This document shows positions 20,452 to 32,151 of a stretch of 64,000 bases of DNA, one piece after another. The notes beneath the pieces are model-generated. The model ran no database searches, was not told the DNA's origin, and saw nothing but the letters and a program-made list of their open reading frames with translations. Each line of letters opens with the position of its first letter. The stretch's first letter is position 1. The position numbers and the translations under genes were made by a program. The DNA is from Aquilaria yunnanensis (taxonomy: Eukaryota > Streptophyta > Magnoliopsida > Malvales > Thymelaeaceae), in the NCBI GenBank assembly GCA_039654915.1, contig CM077593.1, positions 55,124,501 through 55,188,500 on the forward strand, given 5' to 3'.

Positions 20452-23293
20452 TGTTACCCCATCACAAAATGGGAGAATTACAAGTGTGTCATAATGGCTA
20501 AAAACAATTATATTATGTAATTCTCACCATAGTAATTGAACTGTGGGGGGGGGGGGGTTAAAAGGCATGATCAACACCTCCTTAAAAGTGTTCCAAGTTG
20601 GTAACTTGGTCCCCAAGAAAAGCCTTAAAGATTGCTTGTTTTTCAAGCAACCTATGGACTTTTTTGTATGGTTTTGGAAATTCGGGTACTCAATTGCAAA
20701 ACTCTCAAGAAAGAGACTTGGAGAGTTATGAGAAGGATATAAATGGTATGAAATTGCTATTGGAGGACCAAATTGATCATGGAAGACAACTAAAGACAAA
20801 GAAAACACAAAAAGGCATAAAGGACCTAAGTGTCTTAGTGTAAGCCTTATGATGTGTACGTTTTTTACTTAAGTCAAATGGAGCAATTTGGAGTTTTCCC
20901 ACCATGGGGGAGGCAGCCAAGGCTTGATAATTAGTCAACAATGGTGGGCACATGTGTACCAATGAGTTTAAGACAAAGAGACCATAATTAATGAGAAGGA
21001 AAATGACATAAAGCAAGGTTAAGCTTGTTAAGTGTCTTTTGTGCCCTTAAGCTCATATAAGGTCATTTAAGTGGCCAAATCACTTATCCCACCCAAGGGA
21101 TGGCTGGGCAAAGCATGGTAAGAAAGTCAAATGTGGGCCAAGAAATTAAGACTAAGAAGCCATGGTCTTGTAGCAAGGAAAATGTCATAAATCTTAATTA
21201 AGGCTATTAAGTGTGTTTTGTGCACTAAAGTCTTTATAAGTGGTTATCTTTGTCTTTATCTCCCACATTTGGTCTCTTCCAGTAGAAAAAATGCAGCATC
21301 TCCACCCCCACAGTTCTTCCATATCACCATACCTCCAAGATTAAAATTGAAGGCAAAAGAAAGCAAGAAAGGGCAATTGGAAGCTATGTGGTGCTAAGAC
21401 TTGGGTGCACCTAGGATCAAGTTCCAATTTCAGCATACACTCAAGGTAAGGGTTCTCTTGCACTCATGGATTGTTTACTGTATTTTCAAGCATCCATGGA
21501 GCTAGGGCTAAGCTTGGAAGAGAGCCATGAGCTTGATGAACCAAGCTTAGTGAGGGAAGTGCACTTATTGAAGGTTTTGTGACCTAGTGTGAAGTGCACG
21601 AAGATGGGAGTGAAATAAGAGTTTTCTAAAGTTTCCTGGATGATTTACTGTATTTCCAAACATCCATGAAGCTAAGACCATGCTTGGAAGAGAGAAAAAA
21701 GCTCTAGGAACCAAGTATGGGTTAAGAGGAAAGAAGCATGGCAAGGTTTCGGCCTTAGTGTTACCATGCTAAAGATGGCAGGAACAAAGAAGGGTTCCTA
21801 GGGCCCAAAGTTAGTACTAACTACTGTTAAAATCCTCCTAAGGTCAAGAATTAGCTTGAGGAGGGCTGCCATAGTGATTTATTTAAGTTTATTGCATGTT
21901 TTACGGACTAACCTATGGTTATTGTTGTTGCTGCATTTCATGTGTTTGTTTGTTGTGAATGGTTGATGCATTTGGTTGCTATATCTTGTTTATATGCATT
22001 TTTTTTTGTTTTAGTGTGTTAGGATGGAGGTTTTAATGAGGATCACATTACCTTAAGAAATCAAGTGTTACCCTTACTAAGTTTCTCAATGAAACTTACT
22101 CCCCTCAATTCTGTCATTTTAGGTCCAGTTGAAAGATCACCATCAAACTAACCTTTTTGGTTTGATTTTTAATCTGAAATTTTGCGTACATGAACTTCAA
22201 TGTGTCTAGTTATTATCTAGAAAGTTTGGTGATTTCAGGAGCGCATTTGGTAATTTTAATGGTGGTACTTATTGTGTTGTGCGGCAGCTGTCCAGCATCC
22301 TATTTTTGGAGTACATTGTGTCTCAGGACCTCCTGTAACCTAGGGTATGTATTTAGCTGAGTTAGGACCATATTGTAGTGCTTGTATGTTTGTTCATGTA
22401 TTGTATGTAAAATGAGACAAGTATGTGAACATTTGAGTAATGTTTTGGCTATGTAAGTGATGTGGTGCAAAGCTGGCTAAGTGTGAATGATGGGCTGCTT
22501 ACTTGTAAATTCTATTTTCGCCACATAAATTTGTTAAAAGAAAGGTAATGTAATTCCTATGTGTAATGGACATATATGGGATAGCCTTGGAGGGCTTTCC
22601 CCTTGTCAATGAAGTGTTTGCACACTTATGAAATTTTGTATGCGCAAAATGGTCCAAAAGTTGCCAGAATTTTGACTCTAGACCTAAAGTTTAATAACCC
22701 CCTGTGTAGAATGAATATTGGTATGAAATTTTACCAAACCTAGAGGAAATATAGAGGGTTAATTAGGATTTGGAATTATGTATTTAGAGCCCTGTAGCCA
22801 AAGATATGACGTTGCAAAGTTAGCTCAGTTACTGTTCATTTCATCAGAATTTTGTAACCAACTTAAAAAATCCATAACTTGGTCCATAGGTGGGCTATTG
22901 ATGTAAAACAAAATTCCTTGCTTTGCTCTAAGTCTATAATTGATAATGAAGCAAAGAAAATAGGGGGATATGTGGCTAGAATGATACAGTTTATTATTAG
23001 AAGTTACAGGTGCAGTAGCTGGCCACTAGAACTTAACAAGATTGGTTAATGTGTGGAAGCCAAAACTAAGACTTGTGCTACTGTTTTCCTTCTTTTCTGC
23101 CATGGTGTGCATAAAATCTGAATATGTGTGTGATGGTTAGACCAATATGGATGTATTTACATAGTGCCCAAGAGGGCAACTTGGGTATGCACACTAAGGG
23201 TAGTGTTCTGATGGCTTACAGAACATTTCCAATCCTGGGAGTCTAAATGCACAGTTTTGGCACCATAACTGGACTACCCCGAAGTGGGTAACA
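20452..23293 (+). repeat. Element A 5' LTR (family K, Tekay/Del type)
   Basis: 2842 bp, starting TGTTACC and ending GGGTAACA, followed by a primer site. It resembles the 3' LTR at 29746-31431 closely, with only a few percent differences by eye. It carries a poly-G run near 20545-20558 and a TATA-like TTATAAG at about 21234. Two internal near-duplications make it about 360 bp longer than the LTR of element C: a U3-type module at about 20940-21090 and again at 21134-21260, and a module at about 21474-21640 and again at about 21643-21830. Confidence 0.92.
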
Positions 23294-23298
23294 GAAGT

Positions 23299-23310
23299 TG
23301 ATATCAGAGC
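23299..23310 (+). other. Element A primer-binding site
   Basis: TGATATCAGAGC, five bases after the LTR end, is one base from TGGTATCAGAGC, the initiator-tRNA-Met site that element C keeps intact (34638-34649). Confidence 0.85.
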
Positions 23311-23444
23311 TTGGTTTATACATGTACATAGCATATAGTTACATTGCATGCATCTACATATATGAACTCAGTTTGGTCAGCTGCTAGTGTCAAGTACCAT
23401 TAAAATACCTATAATCTTTATATGTGGTCTACGGTGAATCATCA

Positions 23445-24823
23445 ATGGAAGAAGTAAACATGGTTCCCACAAGGAGAGGGGAACCGTCCTGAAGGCCTCT
23501 TACTGACTCTGGGCAACAAAGAAATGAACAGAATAGAGGGAATCAGGGCCATCAGGGGCACCAAACCCTGAAGTGCCTTTGGTTTGGTTAGAGCTTCAGA
23601 GGAACTTAGCTCTAATCAATGAAAACTTAGTGAGGCTTATTCTAGCACAACAGGAAGGAGTCCAAGTAGCTCCAGCAGAACCAGTTCAAGATGCACAACA
23701 ACAACCAGAAGAGGATATTAGGAACACATCTGAATATGTTCCTTCTGGAAGCTTAGAAGATAGAAATGCTGAGACCATTAAGGACGAAGATGAGGATACG
23801 AGAAATCCAAGAGGAAGAAGACTAAGGTCTGAAATTAGGCAGGTGTCCAGGACCAACCCCTCAATCTATGACCATTCCTCCACTAGGAAGAAGATTGAGG
23901 AAGGTCATGAGAGAAGATCTAAGAGAAGGTAGAGAGATCATAGAGATCATAGAGAGCATCACCATACAGAGGGCTCTCATAGATCTAGGAGGCATAGATT
24001 AGAGGATCTAGAAGGCCTAGATGAGGTCAAACTGTTGGGGAGGTTCCAAGGCCTAAGACCTCCGTAGTTTGATAGAAGAGCTGCGCCAGAGAGAGAGCTA
24101 AGGACTGGTTAATCTTCATAGAAAAGATGTTTGAGAGGATGCCACTCAGCTCTACCAAGAAGGTGTCACTAGCTACCTACAATCTGGTAGGTAATGCAGA
24201 GATATGGTGGAGGAGCACCAGAGATAGGTATGCTTTCTAGAAGGGGAGAAGGCCAGGAAGAGATATTGAGATGAGCTGGCTAGAGTTCACACAGTTATTC
24301 CAGGAGCTGTACATCAGTGATGCTATCAAGGATATGAAGCAAGCTGAATTTGATGCTTTAAGGTAGGACAACCTCAGTGTCCTAGAGTATGAGCAGAAAT
24401 TCAATCAGTTGGTGAGGTATGCTCCTCTATATCATGGATTGGAGGAATTGAAGGCCAAAAGATTTGTCAAAGGCCTAAAGTCAAACATTAGAAAGGCTGT
24501 TAGACCTTTTAGAGCAGTTACATACTATGAAGCAGTGCTGAAAGCTCTATTAGTAGAGCAAGAAGAGTATGAGACTAAGTACTTTCCTAGTGGACCAGGG
24601 GAAAGTAGTCAGGCAGGAGGCAAGCAGAAGAAGCCACCACATGGCAAGGGAATTGCCAAGAGTTCCCATTTTGGTGGTAAGGGGAATTTCACTGGCCTAA
24701 GGTGCCCTAAGTGTAGGAAGTTTCATGGAAAAAAATCTTGCTGTTTTGACACCCAAGCATGTCTAAGGTGTGGATCCATGAATCATTGGATAAAGACTAC
24801 CCACAGGCTCAAAGGAGGCTAGA
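23445..24823 (+). pseudogene. Element A gag, decayed
   Basis: It starts MEEVNMVPTRRG. An acidic/Arg-rich region follows, then the capsid-like retrotransposon gag domain, readable from about 24085 to 24580 (MFERMPLSSTKKVSLATYNL; YEQKFNQLVRYAPLYHGLEE). Two cysteine clusters end it: CPKCRKFHGKKSCCF and CLRCGSMNHWIK. In the second, the terminal Cys of the CCHC knuckle is lost because one base is missing relative to element C (CLKCGSMVHWIKDC). Stops interrupt near 23507, 23930, 24064, 24109, 24238 and 24364. Nothing functional can be made. Confidence 0.82.
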
Positions 24824-25246
24824 AGGCCATGGTCCAATAAGGCCTATTGGGGCAGGACCTAGAGGTTGAGCACCGAGGGAAGGACAGTAGAGGCCAGTTC
24901 CTCTTGTGCCTCGGCCTTCAGTGCAGAGAGCTAGTGGAGTCTTCCAAGTGGAGAGGCCAGAGACATTAGAGTAGGGAGGAGCACTAAGAGCTAACATTTA
25001 CCTTAACGGTAGGCCTATTAGTGTTCTATTTGATACTGGTGCATCTGTGTCTACAGTGGCTAGGAACAATGTAGTCAATGCCTTTTCACTAATGACCTAG
25101 CTAAGGATTATGAGCTAGTAGTTGGAAAGACTAAGGTTATGACTAATCCGCTAGTGTTGGATATTCCTAAGTATGATTTAGTGCTGGGTATGAATTGGCT
25201 TGCTAAGCATAACATAAGAATTGATTGTGCTAAGATGTAAATCACA
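24824..25246 (+). pseudogene. Element A gag-pol linker and protease remnant
   Basis: The protease active site is readable as VLFDTGASVST near 25021-25055. About 70 bases present in element C after this point are missing, and the rest (DYELVVGKTKVMTNPLVLDI, about 25107-25166) resumes. A stop at about 25236-25238 ends this piece before the reverse transcriptase. Confidence 0.72.
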
Positions 25247-26682
25247 TTGTCTAATGGTGAAGTGCATGCATTAGCGAATTATGAGGAATTAGTGTATGAA
25301 ATGCATGGCATGGAGCTAGAGGTACTATATGAGATACCTGTGATTTCTGAGCATGATTACTGTTATCCATTGAATGAATTGCACTGTGATGAAGAAGTGG
25401 ACAGAATACCTGTAGTGAGAGACTATCCACAAGTCTTTCCTAAAGACCTACCAGGTATTCCTCCACTAAAGGAAATTGAGTTTGAGATCAAGTTGTAACC
25501 AGGAGCTAGTCCAATATCCATACCTCCTTACAGAATACCAATCACAGAGATGAATAAGCTCAGGAGACAACTTGATGAACTTTTTGAAAAAGGGTTCATA
25601 AGGCCAAGTGTTTCACCATGGGGAGCTCCTGTTCTCTTTGTGAAAAAGAAGGATGGATCTTTTAGACTATGCATTGACTACAGGAAGCTTAATGTAGTGA
25701 CTATCAAGAACAAGTATCCACTCCTTAGGATTGAGGATTTGTTTTATTAACTGGGAGCTAAGATCTTCTCCATGATAGATTTGAGATCTGTATACTTCTA
25801 GTTAAGAGTAAGGGAAGAGGACATTCCTAAGATTGCGTTCAGGATCAGATATGGGCATTATGAGTACACAGTCATGGCATTTGGTTTGACTAATGCCCCA
25901 GCTACTTTCATGGACATGATGAATAGGGTGTTCAGACCACATCTAGAAAAATTTGTGGTTGTGTTCATTGATGACATCCTAGTGTATTCCAAGGATGAAA
26001 ATGAACATAAACATCATCTGAAGATTGTCTTAAAGACTCTGTTGCAGCATCAGCTTTATGCCAAGTTATCCAAGTGTGAATTTTGGATAAAGGAGGTGTC
26101 TTTCTTAGCACACATCATAATGCACAAGGCCTTAAGGCAGACCTTGAAAAGGTCAAGGCAGTGCAAGAGTGGGGAAGACCAAAGACTATGAAGGAAATTA
26201 GAAGTTTCCTAGGATTAGCTGGATACTACAGGAGATTTGAATCAGGCTCTTCCATGATTGCATCAGTTCTTACTTATTTGCGCAAGAAGGGTCAAAGATT
26301 TGAGTGGACTGAGAAGTGTGAAAATAGTTTCCAGGAGCTCAAGCAGAGGTTGACTGAAGCTCCAGTGTTGATTCTTCCTGATCCAAGTAAGCCCTACGCA
26401 TCTAGATCTGGGTTAGGTTGTGTGCTTATGCAAGATAGAAATGTCATTGTTTATGGGTCAAGGCAATTAAGACCCCATGAGCAAAATTATCCTACCCATG
26501 ACCTACAACTGGCAGCAGTGATTTTTGCTCTGAAGCAATGGAGACATTACTTAATGGGTAGTCCCTTTGTGATCTACACTGACCATAAGAGCCTAAAGTA
26601 CTTGTTCACTGAGAAAGAGTTGAACATGAGGCAAAGGAGATGGTTGGAGTACATCACGGACTATGCCTGCAGTATACAGTAC
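25247..26682 (+). pseudogene. Element A reverse transcriptase and RNase H, decayed
   Basis: Reverse transcriptase blocks are [20 protein letters not shown] and [18 protein letters not shown] (25600-25720), then [20 protein letters not shown] and [16 protein letters not shown] (25874-26010); the FIDD active site is intact. RNase H follows: [40 protein letters not shown] and [16 protein letters not shown] (to 26682). Stops occur at about 25496, 25748 and 25799, with a frameshift near 26100-26190. The domain is cut at 26682 by a Copia-type solo LTR and resumes at 28104 as YTEGKGNLVANAFSRKY. Confidence 0.85.
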
Positions 26683-28098
26683 TGTTGGGTTTCAGGAGCC
26701 AAATAGTGCAGCGAAATTTAACCGAAACCCTACAGGATCCAAGTGAAACGGGGTAAACCGGGTGTTCAAAAATTTTCGTACCTAATTTTCGGTTGAGATC
26801 TCTCACTCAACTGTAGAGTTGAATCACAAAACTTGAATAGTTGACGTGTTCAAGCTCTCTATGGTTCCACACGAGCCTCTCGGGGTCACCACGCTTCCAC
26901 CACATCCCAGCAGATGCGTTTCTCTTGCGCTCACAGTGTTAGCTTGCGTCCTCTAAGGAATTGCAAGAGAAGAGTGTGACTATCCTTTTGGGAGGCTAAG
27001 GCAAGGAGACCTACGAATTTCTCACTAGAAGTTGTATTTATAGTGAGACTCAACTTCCAAGCCTAATAGGTTTCAAAGCCCTAATCCAATTATGATTTAA
27101 TTTCAAGCTTAATAATGGCTCAACTATTGTGCCCATTATTAATATGAAATTATTGTGAAACAAAAACCCAAATTATAAGCCCATGCACTCTAATGATCCA
27201 AATAGCTCTATGTGTGCAACCTAATAGGCTCTTACCACGTTGGCAATGATCATAAATCACATTTATGATCGTAAACAATGAGCGATGTCTAGCAACACAT
27301 CATTGCTACCCAAGTGACAAGATTGTCGATGATTCGACTAAACCTTTATGATCATCATCGATATATGCCATTGTCCTTTTGTCCAAGATATCAAGACTAA
27401 GCACGAGACATGGAATGTGTCACTCTCGTATAGCCCAATCTTTGGTTTCTTGATTACCAAGTAGACCAACTTAAACTGATGACATTGATATCGCATATCA
27501 ACTCATCTGAGCATGGCCATGCATTTTTCTAAGTCTTACTCTATCAAGGGGCCCGAAGATATCACTCCCGTTACATAGGAGGGACAAATCCCATCTTGAT
27601 CATACAAATCCCTCCGCAGGATATGTGACATACCCAATGACCTCCTTCAAGTTCACTCAGTTACGAGCAACAAAGGAAAGTATCAAAGTATGTGACTCAC
27701 ATGTAGGGAACCTTGATGATCTTAGGTCGAAGGACTACATATACCATGATCACTATGAGAATCACTTATGACACTCATATAACGATCCATGTAGTGTTCT
27801 TAAGGTGGGTTAGTCCAGTACACAAGTTCTCTACCTTGTACCCATATGCAGACTACATATCTCATACTAGTCTCCACATATGCTAGTCGTTATGTATTAT
27901 TGCAACCCACTCCACAATAATACTAGACTAGGGACGTTTGAGAATATCATTATTCTAGGGTTACAATTATGTTTGTTAAGTTACGTAGAAACAAAACAAC
28001 AAACATAATTGCTAGATTAATGCCTTAATAAAATATCATGACTTAATGTGCAAAAATACAATCATCTCATGATTGGCCTTTTGGGCACAACACTAACA
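26683..28098 (-). mobile_element. Copia-type solo LTR inserted in element A pol
   Basis: 1416 bp bounded by TGTTGGG and CACTAACA, flanked by identical 5-bp duplications AGTAC (26678-26682 and 28099-28103). On the minus strand it starts TGTTAGTGTTGTGCCC, a start I associate with plant Ty1/copia LTRs, and has a TATA box CTATAAATAC near 27033-27042. Both favour the minus orientation. No coding frame is present. TG...CA ends, 5-bp duplication and length fit a solo LTR and argue against a DNA transposon. Confidence 0.85.
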
Positions 28099-29733
28099 AG
28101 TACACAGAGGGCAAAGGCAATCTAGTAGCAAATGCCTTTAGCAGGAAGTACACAGGACTTTTGAAAGGAGGATCCATAGCTGATCATGATGAACAAAATA
28201 GTCTGCTATGCCTATGGCATAAATGGCATAAGTGGGAGGAAGCCCAAATTTACACATTGACAATTCAGTCCGGATGGATTGAAGAAGCCAGAAAGGCATA
28301 GGAGACAGATCCTGATCTGAAAAAGATCTCAGGAGAGGAAAAAGGTTCCTTGTATCAATCTTTTGCCTACGAGCAAGGATTACTGTACTTCAAGGACTGA
28401 ATATATGTGCCTAAAGAAGCAAAGCTCAGGGATGAAATACTTGAATAAGCTCACACAAGCAAGTTGAACATCCATCCAGGAAGTGGGAAAATGTATAAAG
28501 ATTTGAAGACTCACTTCTGGTGGCCACATATGAAGAGAGACATAGCTACTTACGTCTCCAAATGTGCCACATGCCATAGGGTAAAAGTAGAGCACCAGAA
28601 GCCAGCTGGAACCCTACAGACTTTACCTATACCAGTGAGGAAGTGGGGCAACATAACCATGGACTTTTTGACTGGGTTGCCTATGACTAGACTAAGGCAT
28701 GATACAATCTGGGTCATTGTGGATAGGCTAGCCAAATGTTCCCACTTCTTACCTATGAAACTCATAGACTCCTCGGAGAAGTTAAGCCCAGATGTATGCC
28801 CAGGAGATAGTGTGACTACATGGAGTGCCAGACTCCATTGTATCTGATAGAGATCCAAGATTTACAGCTCTGTTCTGGAGTGCTTTTCATAAAGCACTAG
28901 GAACCAAAATCCACGTGAGTACTGCTTATCATCCTCAGACAGATGGGCAATCTGAAAAGGTGATACAGATACTGGAAGACATGCTCAGGAGCTGTGTGTT
29001 GGATTTCAATGGTGAATGGGACCAACACTTGCCATTGGTGGAATTCTCATATAACAATAGTTACCAAAGCACCATTGGCATGGCACCTTACGAAGCGTTA
29101 TATGGAAAAAGGTGCATGACACCCCACTGTTGGGTGGAAGCCTCAAACAGGATAGAGTTGGGTCTCGAAATTATTGAAGAGACTACTGCCAAAATCAAGA
29201 AGATTCAAGAGAGATTAAAAGCAACCAATGAAAGGACCACAAGCTATGTCAACAAAAGAAGGAGAGACTTGGAATTTGAGCTTGGAGACAATGTTTGGCT
29301 GAAAGTTGCACCAACCAAAGGGACTGTCAGATTTGGCAAAAGAACCAAGTTAGCTCTAAGATACATCGGTCCTTATGAGATCTTGGACAGAGTTGGCAAG
29401 GTAGCATACAGGTTAGCTCTACCGCCAAGCATGTCAAGTGTTCATAATGTTTTTCACATCAGTATGCTTAAGAAGTGTCTACTGGACACAAAGCATGCTA
29501 TTGTAGTGGAAGACATACAGTTGGAACCTAACTTCACATATGAAGAGAAACCTATAGCTATCTTAGCCAAGGATACCAGAAGGTTAAGAAACAAACATAT
29601 TCCCAGGGTTAAAGTTCAGTGGTCACACCACTCTGAAAAAGAAGCAACTTGGGAAACTAAAAAAGACCCAATGGAAAGGTATCCTGAAGAATACCCGAAG
29701 CTAAAGGCTATTTCGGAGGACCAAAATTTTTAA
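28099..29733 (+). pseudogene. Element A integrase with C-terminal chromodomain, lightly damaged
   Basis: After the RNase H end (AFSRKY) the integrase zinc region shows HPGSGKMYKDL ... CATCHRV (28474-28580). The catalytic residues appear in ITMDFLTG (about 28655), VSDRDPRF (28840-28863) and the Glu in GQSEKVIQ (about 28950). A GPYE/F-type block (YIGPYEILDRVGKVAYRLAL, about 29360-29420) leads to a chromodomain: EKPIAILAKDTRRLRNKHIP and VKVQWSHHSEKEATWE (29545-29660). The frame 28825-29733 is open for 302 codons. One frameshift near 28825-28850 and stops near 28300 and 28400 disable it. The chromodomain places A among chromoviruses of the Tekay/Del type. Confidence 0.88.
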
Positions 29734-29745
29734 GGGGGGGAGGAT
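29731..29745 (+). other. Element A polypurine tract
   Basis: TAAGGGGGGGAGGAT overlaps the stop codon of pol and directly precedes TGTTACC of the 3' LTR. Confidence 0.85.
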
Positions 29746-31431
29746 TGTTACCACCTCACAAAATGCGAGAATTACAAGTGTGTCAGAATGGCTAAAAACC
29801 ACTATATTGTGTAATTCTCACCATAGTGATTGAAGTGTGGGGGGGGGGGGTAAAAGGCATGATCAACACCTCCTTAAAAGTGTTCCAAGTTGGTAACTTG
29901 GTCCCCAGGAAAATCCTTAAGGATTGCTTGTTTTTCAAGCAACCTATGGACTTTTTTATAAGGTTTTGGAAATTCGGGTACTCAATTGCAAAACTCTCAA
30001 GAAAGAGACTTAGAGTGTTATGGGAAGGATATAAATGGTATGAAAGTGCTATTGGAGGACCAAATTGCTCATGGAAGAAAACTAAATACGAAGAAAACAC
30101 AAAAAGGCATAAAGGTAAGTGTCCTAGTGTAAGCCTTATGATGTGTACGATTTTTACTTAAGTCAAATGGAGCAATTTGGAGTTTTCCCACCATGGGGGA
30201 GGCAGCCAAGGCTTGATAATTAGTCAACAATGGTGGGCACATGGGTACCAATGAGTTTAAGACAAAGAGACCATAATTAATGAGAAGGAAAATGACATAA
30301 AGCAAGGTTAAGCTTGTTAAGTGTCCTTTGTGCCCTTAAGCTCATTTAAGGCCATTTAAGTGGCCAAATCACTTATCCCACCCAAGGGATGGCTGGGCAA
30401 AGCATGGTAAGAAAGTCAAATGTGGGCCAAGAAATTAAGACTAAGAAGCCATGGTCTTGTAGCAAGGAAAATGACATAAAGCTTAATTAAGGCTATTAAG
30501 TGCGTTTTGTGCACTAAAGTCTTTATAAGTGGTTATCTTTGTCTTTATCTCCCAGATTTGGTCTCTTCCAATAGAAAAAATGTAGTATCTCTACCCCCAC
30601 AGTTCTTCCATAGCCACCATACCTCCAAGATTAAAATTGAAGGCAAAAGAAAGCAAGAAAGGGCAATTGGAAGCTATGTGGTGCTAAGACTTGGGTGCAC
30701 CTAGGATCAAGTTCCAATTTCAGCATACACTCAAGGTAAGGGTTCTCTTGCTCTCATGGATTATTTAATGTATTTTCAAGCATCCATGGAGCTAGGGCTA
30801 AGCTTGGAAGAGAGCCATGAGCTTGATGAACCAAGCTTAGTGAGGGGAGTGCACTTATTGAAGGTTTTGTGACCTAGTGTGAAGTGCACAAATATGGGAG
30901 TGAAATAAGAGTTTTCTAAACTTTCCTGGATTGTTTACTGTATTTCCAAACATCCATGAAGCTAAGACCATGCTTGGAAGAGAGAAAAAAGCTCTACGAA
31001 CCAAGTATGGGTTAAGAGGAAAGAAGCATGGCAAGGTTTCGGCCTTAGTGTTACCATGCTAAAGATGGCAGCAAGAAAGAAGGGTTTCTAGGGCCCAAAG
31101 TTAGTACTAACTACTGTTAAAATCCTCCTAAGGCCAAGAATTAGCTTGAGGAGGCCTGCCATAGTGATCTATTTAAGTTTATTGCATGTTTTACGGACTA
31201 ACCTGTGGTTATTGTTGTTGCTGCATTTCATGTGTTTGTTTGTTGTGAATGGCTGATGCATTTGGTTGCTATATCTTGTATATATGCATTGGGGTTTTTG
31301 TGTTTTAGTGTATTTGGATGCAGGTTTTAATGAGGATCACATTACCTTAAGAAACCAAGTGTTACCCTTACTAAGTTTCTCAATGAAACTTACTCCCCTC
31401 AATTCTGTCATTTCAGGTCCAGTTGAAAGAT
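29746..31431 (+). repeat. Element A 3' LTR, truncated
   Basis: It matches 20452-22137 from the first base, then stops within '...ggtccagttgaaagat' and continues as pol sequence of another copy. About 1.15 kb of the LTR is missing. The shared bases at the break are AAAGAT (31426-31431). Frames such as 29826-30161 are LTR sequence and not genes. Confidence 0.88.
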
Positions 31432-32151
31432 TGTGAGCTAGTAGTTGGAAAGACTACGGTTATGACTAGTCTGCTAGTGTTGGATATTCCTAAGTATGAT
31501 TTAGTGCTGGGTACGAATTGGCTTGCTGTGCATAAAATAAGAATTGATTGTGCTAAGATGGAAATCACATTGCCTATTGGTGAAGTGCATGCATTAATGA
31601 ATTCTAAAGAATTAGTGTATGAAATGCATGGCATGGAGCTAGAGGTACTGGATGAGATACCTGTGATTTCTGAGCATGATTACTATTATGCATTGAATGA
31701 ATTGCACTGTAATGAGGAAGTGGACATAATAAATGTAGTGAAAGACTTTCCACAAGTCTTTCCTAAAGACCTGCCAGGTATTCCTACACAAGGGGAGATT
31801 GAGTTTGAAATCAAGCTTCAACCAGAAGCTAGTCCAATATCCATATCTCTTTATAGAATGCCATTCATAGAGATGAATGAGCTCAAGAAACAACTTGATG
31901 AACTTCTTGAAAAGAGGTTCATAAGGCCAAGTGCTTCACCATGGGGACCTCCTGTTCTCTTTGTGAAAAATAAGGATGCATCTTTGAGACTATGCACTGA
32001 CTACAGGAAGCTCAATGTAGTGACAATCAAGAACAAGTATCCACTCCCTAGGAATGAGGATCTTTTTAATCATCTCAAGGGAGCTAAAATCTCATCCAAA
32101 GTAGATTTGAGTTCTAGATACTTGAAGTTGATTGCACAGGAAGAAGATATT
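31432..32151 (+). pseudogene. Element B: protease end to reverse transcriptase start fragment (family K)
   Basis: Open from the junction to the next LTR. It contains CELVVGKTTVMTSLLVLDIP, NELKKQLDELLEKRFIRPSA, GPPVLFVKNKDASLRLCTDY and [20 protein letters not shown]. The usual LCIDYRKL is LCTDYRKL. There is no active site. It is fused on the left to the truncated LTR of A and ends at 32151 where element C inserted (last five bases ATATT). The rest of B is not in the window. Confidence 0.82.

Noticed and set aside
26683..28098. DNA transposon (MITE or hAT-type) instead of a Copia LTR
   Set aside because: TG...CA ends, a 5-bp duplication, no long terminal inverted repeat and a TATA box favour an LTR.
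29826..30161. Similar 60-110-codon frames recurring in several K LTRs (20543-20843, 29826-30161, 4465-4193 minus)
   Set aside because: The similarity follows from LTR homology. Length and frame differ between copies and poly-G slippage lies at the start. No constraint is visible.
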